Assembly (NCBI RefSeq): GCF_002078875.1
Contig: NC_034409.1
Span: forward strand, 68,485,763-68,549,762
DNA: 64,000 nt
Reading direction: 5' to 3'
Origin: Numida meleagris
Taxonomy: Eukaryota; Chordata; Aves; Galliformes; Numididae
Position 1 is the first letter of the stretch; every line of letters starts with the position of its first letter. This document shows positions 23,514-35,500 of this stretch, in pieces. The translations under genes were made by a program, and so were the position numbers. The notes under the pieces were generated by a model. The model made no database searches and had not been told where the DNA came from. It saw nothing but the letters and a program-made list of their open reading frames with translations.

Positions 23514-26500
23514 GTAAGCATAAAGCCTGTTTGTGCATACGGCGCCTGTGCCAGCATTAATACAAGCTGCATGCTGCTGCACTTCAGACTAACCAACTGC
23601 ATGCACCACGCTGGGCGAGTTACGCTAATACAACTGCTCCTGAGGTTTAATGTCTGAATGCGCTCTCCCAAAGAAGCTGCAGGATAAGAGGACCTTTAGT
23701 ATTCCCCCTGAAATTCTCCAGCAGACCTTAAATAAAACTCCGGCTGGCTGTGCGCTAGATGTATGTATTAGCTTTTGCTTTGCAGAGGGCTCGTGCCTGG
23801 TGATGCTGAAATAAATGCTGATTATTACAGCGTCCCCCCTTTTCCCACTGAGCCGTGACAGCTGGGTTGAAGTGCGGGAGCAGAACTCTCACCTTTCAGC
23901 ATGGTGTGCTGATGGGAGTGAAGGAGGACAAATGGCTGTCCTTTCTGCATCCTTGTGGCATGGAGATTTTCCCCTGCTGCTCCCCCTGGTCCTTGTCAGG
24001 GATGAGACCACATGCGGCCACGGGGAGTAGGGGTGATACATGGGGTGGCGGGGACAAGGCCAGGTCCTGCCAGGCATGTATGGGGACACTGGGGGAGTGC
24101 CGAGGTCTGGGTGGTCCCAGTTGACCATGTGCATGAGGACACTGGCAGGCTGGGATCTGCAGTGGGTGATGGTTCATGGAGCCAGGAGTTGGACTTGGTG
24201 ATCCTTATGAGTCCCTCCAACTTGAGATATTTTATGATTCCATGATTTTAATTGATTCATGATTCTATTTTGTGATTCATGATTCTACTCTGTGCATTCC
24301 ATGATGCACAGTTTTTCTCCTGAAGGCATCAGGCTTCAGGAAAATGTACACCAGTTTGTTAGCACTACTTTGAGTGTTGTCAGACTGAAAGAACTTCCAG
24401 CAAATAATTTTGGTTTTAGGTACTTGCAAGATTTCCTGGTGCAGAAAGCAGTGCTGGGGGCACTTCACATAAACATAACTCTTTGCAGGTCAGAAGATTC
24501 TCTGACCGCCCCAGCCGGTGAGGACTAGGAGCAGGGCCTTTGCTCCCAAGCAGAGCAGGAGCTCCACTCACATCCTTCTCATTTCTCTTGTGACAGAGGA
24601 GACAGTGAAGAGTTAAGTTGAAATTTGGCCCATGAAAGCTGGGGAAAGACTGAGTTTGACTGAAGACAGGGGTATAAGAAAAGTCCTTAGTCCTGCGAAT
24701 GTTACCAGTGTCAAAATTGTGTCAATTTGGGACATCCATAAAGACTCACACCTTCAGGGAGACCTGAGCCCCAACTGGTGTCTCTAATTTCTGAAGGCTG
24801 AGCTGCAGCCCCCAGCAGTTTTAGCAACACTCACCTTCAGTGGTGCCATTGGCACGTCCAGAAGTGGACTGATTCCTCCTCAGCTCAAAGCAACTTGTTG
24901 CTTTTGATGCTGCTCATCCTCATGTTGCTGTTAGGGACTGTGTGCTGGGCAGATGTGGTCAGGAAGTCTTCCATCATGCTCAGCCCAAAGCAGAAGGCAA
25001 AGAGGATCTGACTGCCCAGAGGGTGGATGCCAGCAGGGTGAAAGGGAACCCAATGCTAGGAAGGAGAGGTAGAGGTGGTGGTGCTACCCCAGAGCTTCCC
25101 AGCAAGAGCACATATGGAGAACAGGTTGTGTCCAATGTAAAATGAAAATAATGCTGAGCATATTTCGAAGGGTCAAAATGCAGGAGGTAAAAGGTGGTGC
25201 TGCATTTACTTTGTTCTTGTGCTGTGATGTCTCTGTGGGTGTGCTCAGTGCTCACAGAGACATCGATGGGCTGGAGATGGCCAGGAGCTACTGACCTGGA
25301 GCTTCTGGGTACATGGTTCTTGGGGTGCTGCTGATGAACTGCAGTGGGGAGCGCATGAGGTCTGGCCTCTGGAGAGCTGGGGGGGGAACTGGCCCATAAA
25401 GGAAGGCTCTCAGTTGAGACCTCCTGCATGGGGATCAAGGATAGCCTGCATGGACTCCTCCTAGGCTGCTGGGAGTGCAGGTAGGTAAGGGACAGATGTC
25501 ACTTGTGCTGCTCGCACAACAGAAAGTGACTTCCCAAAACTCATCTGCTTGCACAGAGAAGAGCAACAGAACAGAAAGAACTGGTGTAAAATATCAGAGC
25601 ATATTTGTTTTAGGAGCATCCCACTCAAGTGCTCTTTTTAAAGGACTTGATTAGTATTCAGAATCAAGAACTTAAAAAATCTATTATCAAGACCTTTTTA
25701 GCAACATTAGAGATAATGGGTGAAGCTCATTCCTAGTGTTACTCCAATGGAATTACACCAGTGCTGGATCTGACCCCACAGCTGTTAATGCAGGATGGCA
25801 GAAAAATGAAGGAAAATTGCTAATGTGTTAAATAGTCCCTGATTGATGGAAGAATTTTTTTCTTCCCTATTAGTGTCAAAACGGTGACACTGTTCCCTAT
25901 TGAAAACCAAGTGCTGTAGTGTCTCAGCATGAATGAAAAGGAACTGTTTTAGAGAAGCTACTCGAATGAACCCTCCCAAGGCAAACCAAACCGTGTAGGG
26001 TAGTCTGGATCAAACCAGCTCAAAACCTGAGTGCCCCAATAGCACAGGCCATGGCACAGGCAGGCCCACCATCCTGTCGGTGGCGAACATGTACTATGCC
26101 AATGCCAAGCGAGGGGTCCCTGGGAACCGCATCCCCTTGAGGCTCCAGCCTTTGAGTGGAGTGACTGCTGTAGGAGGAAACAATGCAGAGAGCTTGCGTT
26201 ACATCAGAAGCAGATCACTGTGAAACCTGGACAAAACCTACCAGTTTCATGTGCATTTCATCTGAAATCCTTGGGGCATTACTCAGAAACCAAAGGAAAG
26301 GTTTATTGACAGAAACCATGGAGCCTGTGTGATTTACCACTTCTGCTTTAATGTCTCTGCTATGCTGCTAGGGACTTGCAAATAAGTGCAATTAAAATGG
26401 TGAGTGTGGCATTCACTTTACCAGCACGGAACCATTTGCAGCAGAGACGTTCAGGTCTGCACCAAAACGTCATGGTCTGCAGCTTCCTGACAGCTATCCT

Positions 26501-29500
26501 GAACACCTGAAATCTCAGCCTGGACCACACTGCCAATATGCTCCTTTTTTTTTCTGTTCTGGAGGCAAACTTCACAACTCCAGCCAGGACTGCAGGGTTT
26601 TTTTCCATTTCTTCTGTGTCTTGCCACTGACTTGGCATGTAGTTCTGAGCAAGTTACTTAACCTTGCCAAGGCTTTGTTATTTCCCCTGAAAAGTGGGGT
26701 TAATAATGGCCACCTGTCACCCTTACTTTGAGATTCTTGGATGAAAAGTGTTGCAGGAGCAGTATATATTAATGGTGCCCTTTTCATTCTTTTTCATTAG
26801 CTTGTGGCCTTTTGACATCCAGAAGAAGAAACGGTGCGTTTCTCCTTGAAAACCTGTTCTCAGATTATTTCCACTGTGATCAAAAGCAGAGGGTACCAGA
26901 AATCTCGCAGGCACACTCCCTTTCAGCCCCATCTTGCAGACTCAGGCCGTTGAGGAGGTTACGGAAATGCTCGTCAGAAAAGATTATCTGGGGTGTTTAT
27001 TATTTCTGTCAGGAGGTTATTTAAAATCCACTGAGACTTCTTGGACCTGGTGGAGTGAGGTTGTGTGACAGGGCCGGTGGAGGACTTTGGCTGGCTTTCC
27101 TGCCTCAGAGATCTTCTGATGCATAGTGCCACGTGGGACCATCTCCCATGGCTGTGTGTCCTATCAGTGCTGATAACTGAGATGTTTGTTTAATTGACAT
27201 ACTCCTGCATGTGAGTGACTCAGGTGGCAGGGCCTGCCATCGGCTCAACACGTGCTCGTAGGCTGGTGAGCCTGGGTGCCAAAATCAATAGTGCTGCCTG
27301 CAACAGCCTCTGCTCCTCATGTTTTCAGGGTTAGTGTCACAGAGGGGCCTGGAGGGAGGGTGGGTGATGTTACAAGCTCTCTGCACCCAGCAGCCTCCGT
27401 GTCTTGAACAGCTTTCTGCACGTCACTCCAGCACCTTCAGTTCCCAGCAGAGCCCCGAAAGTGAAGGTGGATTTTTGAAACAGCAGAAGAGGACATCAGA
27501 AGAGGACAGGGGTTGAGGTTTTCATCCTGGTACTACACTGACAAGGTTTATAACTATTCAGGAAAAGCTCTGAGAACACTGTTGTGAGATGTGCTAAAAG
27601 AGTGGAGCACTGCATATAGGTGTCTGTGGAAAAAAAAAGGACAGTGTTCTGCTATCAAGTGACATAGAGTAGAAGCTGGCATTCAGCGTGCCCTGTTGGC
27701 TACCTGCTCGTGACCTAGGCTGGGTTTGCTGTACATGCACCTGCTCCTACCATGTAAATTGTTCCCCAGCTCAGTGCAATGAAGCATCTTGAGGGCCACC
27801 TTCTCCCTGGCATTGCCCCAGGCATGTGAGGCTCTGTAGATGTTTCCACCAAGAGCATTTCATGTGACGTAATATGGCAAATCCATACTAGTAACCCTCT
27901 GGCTGCTCATCGGTGGCCCTGCACAACACCGGGCTGCCATCTCACGTGTCAGCAGCTATCTTGTCTCCTGGGGGGGGGTCAATAATTGGGAAACATCCCC
28001 AGCCAAAGCAGGCAGCAGCGAATCCCCTTCCATGTTGATATGGGGATGGCTGACTATTTAAAAACCTCTGAAATGTGCTCTCTTTCAAAGTCTGAAAGGA
28101 AAGAGACACTTTCTTGTTAGCCCTGGCCCCGTGCTGACTTTTCTCTGTTATTGCTTTTGACAACTCTTCCTGCAGCAATTGTGGAGGTGGCTTTCAGTCT
28201 GGCTTTGCCTCCTGTACAGCCTTGCTGGGTTTTTAATGTTCACTTGTTATGAGAGAAACCGATTTCAATTTTTAATAAAAGAGGATGCTTAAAAACTGGT
28301 GCCATCAAAGCAGCAAATGGAATAGATAGCCATGCAGACATCTTTTTTATACAAGCTAACTTCAATTAGCCATGGGCAAACATCAAAAGGTTGGAGGGAT
28401 GACTGCCTTCAAGCCTCCAAGTTCAGGTGTTTAATTGAGCCTTCTCCAAACTGCCTGAAACTCCAGATGGGATTCGACGAGCTACACTGCAGGAAATAGG
28501 CTCTGGTGAGGCTTCCAGTGGTTGTTTATCGCCATATAATTTTAATGCACCAGAGCTGTTCTCTTCAGAGCCCTCTGACCTTAAATCTCATCAGTTTCTG
28601 AGATTAGCTACTCACTGATGTCTGATTAAATGAAATCCATGCTTGTATTTGGACGAGACAAAGAATGAAAAAGCTGATGGGAAGGAATGTCTCAGGGTTC
28701 CCATTCAGAGGGATGTGTCAGGGGGCTGTGCACCCCAGGCCCATGTGGTCCCACGGTAGCTCTGTGGGCAGGTGCTGATCCCACATGGGACACCGCTGTG
28801 CTTCAGCCCCTGGTCCTCCTGCAGCCTCAGGGGGAAGGAGGGATGGCATCAGAGCTCCTCGTTGTGTTGTGTTCATGCAAAGAGCCTATCTGGGGCTGTC
28901 CAAGCAGTTCTCCTTGGCCTAGGTAACCTTTTGACTGTACAGAGATGATGGCTTTCTATAGCTTCACAATCGTGGTAACATTCCAAACAGCGAGTCCTAT
29001 TCACACAGCTCTTTCAGCCATGCAAATCACTACTGGCTCTGGAACTTCTAATTTTTCTTTGTTTGGTTCCTTCAGGCATTGGATTGCCCAGCAGGGCATT
29101 TCTGACTTAACAGCAATACTAAGTCTCACCCTGGCACAAGCGACTGTTGTCTCTGCTGAGCAACCGGCATAAATCGCAGAGATCATTACAGGAAAAATAT
29201 GGCTTTGTTTGATTGTGCACATTCTTGCACAATCTTGCAGGGTTTTGATTACCTTCCAGGATTTAAAAGAAAGTCGGGTGTCTGCCATGTTGTATTATTG
29301 CAGGGTTGGAAGGGACCTGTAGTGAAGGCATCATTATTTCAATTTGTAGGTGGGGCAGGGATGGTCAGGTGTCGTGAGTTTTTATGGAGGTTGAGAGAAA
29401 TATTTCCTAGCTGATGATGACCTTCGCCTGCAACCGCAATATGCATGTTTATCATTCTCATTAGAGTTAGTATTTCTGGAAGTAATCTATATGCAACTAG

Positions 29501-32500
29501 ACTGTACTTAAATCTAATGAGAAATCTATAAGAGGAAACACCACTCAGGAGCAGTACTTCTGTGTGTCAGACTGACTTCCTTTGCACGTGGCAGGGAGAC
29601 CCAGGCTGACCCAAAGTTAATAAAAGTGAACAGTTAAAGCTTCTGGTAGTACCTGCTCTCACTGCAGTTTCCTCAAACCTCATAAAGCAAATAAGCATCA
29701 GTGTCACTGTCTGCAACACTCTGTACAGGAGTCCGACACTGGAGATAATCCTGTTTTCATAATGGCAAAGCCAACAGGAATGTTTTCTTTTTTGCATCAA
29801 AGTCTGGGTCTGGTGGGGTTGTTAAGTTCACTGGGTAGTGTGGTTCTTCGAATGCAAGGATGGGAGCTAAGCCTTGCCATAGCTGATAAGGCTGGTGATC
29901 CATCAAGGCAAGTATCTCCTCTGAGGGGGAGCCAGAGACTTCAGAGACAGCTAAAAGATATAATTTCTTTACCTTTATCCCTACAAACAGAAAGGTCCAT
30001 AGTGACTTCAAGGGAGTATCAAATAAGTTCTCCATAATGGAAATTTCCTCCCAATTCTGTTAACAGCAGCTTTTCCCCTGTAGTTGGAGACTTTAGATAT
30101 TGCTAACAAGGAATAATCCACGTAGTGTACTGTGGGCCTCAGCAGTGCTGCATGGTGTTACGCTACTTGTATTTGACAGGTGTTGTCCTCCGGTGTATGT
30201 GCTTTTTGACTTCTCAGCGCTGTTGCAGGAGGTTCTTGCTTACCAGCTGCAATACAAATTGCAGATGGGTTACAGTCTGACTGCATGAGTGCTTGCAACA
30301 TTTGTCCGGTTCTGTGGTGTAGGCCCAAGGTGCTTCTTTGCGCCAGGCTTTTGCCTCTATCCTCCCTTAAGTTCTTGGTGGACGTTTCTGACTTTCCTGC
30401 TTTCCCAGCCTCATATGCCTAGGTTTCCAAGATGCTCTGGGTCAGAGGCCTTTGCTGGAGAAAGCCACCTCGTGTACAGCAACACTTGGGCTAAAATTGT
30501 AGCAACAATGAGAAAAAGCAGTTTCACAAATACATAATGGAGAGATAGAAGCAGATCAGAGCAATCTGTGGTTTTGAAATTTGTCAAGATAAAGCAAACC
30601 ACATTAATATGGCAGTGTGTAAAGATACTGACTGCAAACCACAGTGGAAATTGGTGCCATACGTGTCTGAATTTCCCTCAGTTTTGTTTGTTACACAACC
30701 ATCTCCATCACTGCTGTGAGGTGCCCTTGCACCTCCCATACACCTTGTGCTCAGTACTTATGTGATCAGACGTGAGAGAGGTGCGGGGACGTGAGGGTAG
30801 GGTGGCAATGCCTGCTGGCCTTGTCCCATGCAGCTCTGCATTGCCACCTGTGTTTTTCCCTGTCAGGCGATGATGAGTCTGTTTTTTCTCACCTGTGCTG
30901 CTTTTAAGATGGACTGGTGCTAGTCAGTGTGCAGGCACAGTTTGTTTGCCAAAGTCTTGAAAATCCAAGGACTCTACAGTTAGGTCCCCATAGGTGCAAG
31001 GATCCTCCCAGGCATTTGAGCTGGAGGACTCGCTCCTAAATACCTTCAGGATCAGGCCCTGTTTCCTGTGAAAACTGATGGAGCTTGATTAAGTTCTCAT
31101 GGCAGAGGCTCTAGAAGTCTTTGTGGTCAGGGGAGCCCAGAAAATGTTTAGTCCTATTTTCATTATGATTTTTAGCCCTGAGATGTTCCTGTCTAATGGG
31201 AAGAATGTCCTAGTCAAAATGAACAGCACTGGAGATTTCAAGGGCAAAAACACTAATTTTTTTTCAACCTATTATAGTATAGCCATTTTCACTGCATTGT
31301 GAACTGGGAGATTTCACACGGTATGCCTTAACCATAATTAAATCCGCACTCTTCATGAATGCATCTGTATCACATTCAGGTCTTTTTCTAGACAGTACTC
31401 TTCTATATTTAAGTACTTTCCTTGGATAACCTTCCTTGTCACTACCTATTCAGCAAAGGGTGTGTTTGTCTGGAAATCTTTGAAATAGGATCTCGAAATA
31501 AACTTGAGCTGAGATTTACTCAGCGTAGAAATGCATATTTCTAGGTTTCCAGATAACAGCTACAAGAGCTGATCTAATTAACTGCTGTTCTGTAGCTCTC
31601 ACAGAATCTATCTTATTTGTATAACAAATGTGCATCGATTGATGGCAAGCAAGTGCTAAAGCGAGTTCAATTGCATTTTATGTTGTGTACTTAGTCAATA
31701 AGGCAGAGGAAGCGTCTGCTTCACACTGGGATATTGCGAGGGCTATTGGAGCACAGGGATGCAGGATTACCTCCTGCACCTTCCCAGGCGGCATCGACCA
31801 CAGCCGTAACGTGCCTGCTGCAAGGCAACGGTCTTAGTCACTTAGTAGGTCCTGGCAAATATTTACTGAAGGATTTTTATGGTTATTCTATTGCACTTCA
31901 CAGGCATAATTCAAAACGGATCTATTATTAATGTATAAAATAGAAGCATAAAACTGTTTTCTGTATAAATGTCCCTCGCTTTGGTTTGCTCCAGTGAGTG
32001 AATTTACCTTTAGAGAACAGAAATGTAAAACATGTGAGGGCCGTAATCCTCAGCAGCGTTGCTTTTTGCCATCACTCACAAAAATGCACACCTCTGGTTT
32101 TAAAAAAATAGTGTAAGCATATTGTTATAAAAGAAACACTTAAGCCTTCTGTATTATCCTGGCCAAGCCTTGCTGGAATCCCGACCCAGTGTAATCTTCT
32201 ATAAATACCTCTCTATAAAAGCACCTCTCCGAGTATCTCAGTATATTATTTAAATCCCGGAGGAACTTCAGAAAGCACAGGCAGGAATGGAAATCCCTTT
32301 CAGCGACAGCCTTTTGTATGGGAGCATTCTGAAGAGGGAGGCCTGATCCTGCAGTGCCAAAAGCCCATGGGGTTTTTGCAGGAGTCGTACAAGGCCCCTA
32401 ATTTGGTAGGGGAAAAAATAAATCTGGGCTAGTGGGAGGAAACACTGCCATGAGGGCCTGATCCTGGGCCGGGTTCCTGCTGGGAACACAGCGGGGACAC

Positions 32501-35500
32501 GGTCCCGTGATGTTGCTGGAGTCACCCGACGGCCAGCCTGGCCCTGGGTTCACACCAGTGTAAATGCCCTCCAGCAAAGCAGATGTGATTTATTGCTCAT
32601 AATGAGATCCTTTTAGCAGCAGATACCAAAAAAGCTCAGGCCTGGCTTTGAGGGGAGCAGCCCCTTGGGCTTCACATGAGTCTGGGCATGTAAGGTGAAG
32701 CACGTGTAGGTACGTGTTTTCTAGGGCTCGCTGCAAGTTCCTTCCTTTGCCACTGCTGCAAGTGGGGAGTTTATCGTTTGGACAGTACTAGAGATGTGAT
32801 CTCCTTAAGATTTAGGTTTTATGGGGATGCTAATTGAATTAAAAGATTAATATTCAGCGCAAGGGACCAAGGACATAGGTGATTAATCCTGAGAAATAAA
32901 ACATGTTTGTGTCACACAGAAGCACTATAGGGGGAAAAAATACCAGCACTGAAGGACCTTTGACAAGAAAGGTTGTTTTTTTCCCCTGACAACCCTGTCA
33001 GCTATTGCTGTCAACAATAAAAAGAAGAAAACAAATAAATTGGAGGCCACGTGTAAGTCATAGGACCAGGATATAAATACACATGACATGAAGAGGAGTA
33101 AATAATACTGACGCTTCCTTTGGAAATGTTCTCAGGCAATACTTCCTATGCATGTCTTGCTGAAATGACATGAAATAAAACTTTATGGGAGAAAGTGTTA
33201 TTAATCACACCACTTCTTGAGAGACGTGACTACCTATGTATTCAAAGGCACTCTTCCTTTACAGGGCTACTGGCTAGTACCCTATATCGACAATGCAGAT
33301 ATAAAGAAACCTGGTATTTTATTCATCAGATTGTAAAAGAAGGGGCCATGTAGGATACCAAGCTCATGGTCCTGTCCCTGAGCAAAGGCACTCAGGTCTG
33401 GTTTTGCCTGAAGAAGGCAAATGGCATTACTCAGGGGAAAGAGAAACCCTCAAATTAATGGCAACTCTTCAAAACTCTCACAGTAGAATGGAGAAAAAAT
33501 AGATTCTTATTGCAGTCACTGGAAATTTAACAGTTATCATTTACAATCAAGTTGCTACTAGTAAAGAGGACAACGTTTGCTCCTGGTCATGTGTTAGGAC
33601 AAGCTTTACCTGGCTGATCTCTGCTGAGGTCCTCACTAAGGCTGACTGCACCCGAGATCCTACCTTCAGGCATGAAACCAAGTGCACATGCCATCAGCTC
33701 ACTTGCTTTTCCAAGGCAGCTCAGTTGTGCACCACTTCCTCCATGTGTAGCTCCAGCCTACAACAACACCTATAGCCTACAACACCCTCTCCCACTGTGG
33801 GTGCAGCCAGGATGCCCTGACCCGGCCCCAGCAGCCCCGTGGTGGCACCTGGGACCTGCTCTGGCACTGATGTCCATGCTGCTCCTCATGTCTGGTCATG
33901 GGAGCTGCCACAAAGATGTGATCTTGTTGCAGAGCAGTGGTTCTGGCGCACATCCTAACATACCATGTGTGTGCAGCCATGGGGATCAATTCACCATCAC
34001 CTGGGTTTCTCCCACAGAATAGCACAGCTAGCACAGCTGAACTCACAATCTGCGTGTCCTGCGTATTTCTACTTTCCAAAAGGCAAGGGCATGCCTGGCA
34101 CCCAGCAAAACTCTGTGAGAAACTCATCAGGAGGTTAAAAGGAGTAAGTGGTCAGATTTATACTGCTGCCAGATGCCAAAGGACAGAGCAGAAATGTCAT
34201 AAATCAATATTAAACACTCATTCACATACTCCAGGCAGGCTGATTTCAACCTTGATTTTATAAGGTAAAAGTTAAAGGAAGTCTATTGATGAAAATGAGT
34301 CAGCCAGCTGGGAAACGAACCACAGCAAATGAAAGGCCCACTGAAATTCACAAGGCCTCCAGTTGGGTTCCTCAATATTTGGCCAAAAAGGAAATATGGT
34401 CCACACAGGACTGCCTGGTTCAGCGATGCCCCAACAATGTTTTTAAGCCGTGGTGCAGCGTTGCTGCACGCTGCCCGTCTAAACAAAGGACATGGGAGAC
34501 AAGGCACAAGTGAGTGTGACATTTGAGCCTACAGGTCATGTGTCCTCCTGAGAGGTTTGCTCCATATCCTCCATAACTGTGGAAAGAGAAGACTCTTGGC
34601 TGGAGTGCTTAGCACAACAGGGGCCTGAAAAGCACTGCTTAAAAAAAGGAAACTGCATTTTTGGGGGCTATTTTATGTGTTCCTCAGAGCAGGAGCATAC
34701 CTCTTTATAGGGATGGAAAATGCCTACCAGTGAATATCTGACTCTTCCAATAAATCTAAATATTCAGAATTAATAATAAAGGCAGCTAAATGAATACTAA
34801 ATTGCACAAATACTTTTCTATTGCTGTTAATCATCATCAGTTACTGCCACAGGTCTAAAACACAGTCTCAGGCTGCAGGGGAGATGTCCTCTTTGGTAGG
34901 GTGTCCATTGGAGGAAAGGTTGAAAGCCTCTGCTATAATCTGGGCTGCTTCTCTTCCAGAGGCAGCAGTGGTTACTGATTTACAACAGTGCAACTCACAC
35001 AGGTGACATAAAAGCCCTGTCTGCATCCAGTGGTACATAGGATGGTGCTCTTTGGGCTTACAAGCCTAACTCTTAAGTCTTCTACTTCTTTTTGATAGCG
35101 AGTTACATGGACAAAATCTCAAAATACATCCTGGAGGATGTTGCCAAGCTGTGACTTAGTAGGTCTGATTCACAAAGCCTCTCTGGATAAGCTTTTTGTG
35201 CCTTGGTGTTCATGAAGTGGAGGTTAAAGCTCTTCCCTCCTCACAATCCACATGAACGAGGCTCTTGCACATACAGCTGTAGCCCCTACGCAAACCATTT
35301 GACTTACATACTGCTCCTTGAGTCACAGTCCTGCTAACACAGAAAGATCTTTAGACTTGAAAAATACTATTATTATTACTATTATTAATATTGTTTTTTA
35401 TAATTTTGACATGTTCTAAATCTTTTCCCTTGCAGGTCTGTGTGGTGTCCTTAGTGGGATTTGTTATGCTTTGCATTTCATACCAACCTGATGAGAAGAC

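Larger units (their letters stand above)
23514..35435 (+). other. SSPN: SSPN intron 1 (11.9 kb)
   Basis: Bounded by GTAAGC and a CCCTTGCAG acceptor; phase 0, splitting TM2. Contents: a CR1 tail (24168-24290), a MIR-like SINE (26615-26775), candidate regulatory blocks (28261-28680, 32785-32905), fossil palindromic-repeat scraps (25725-25780, 31035-31060, 32335-32580) and a possible CR1 scrap at 29297-29325. No further exon was recognised. Confidence 0.9.
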
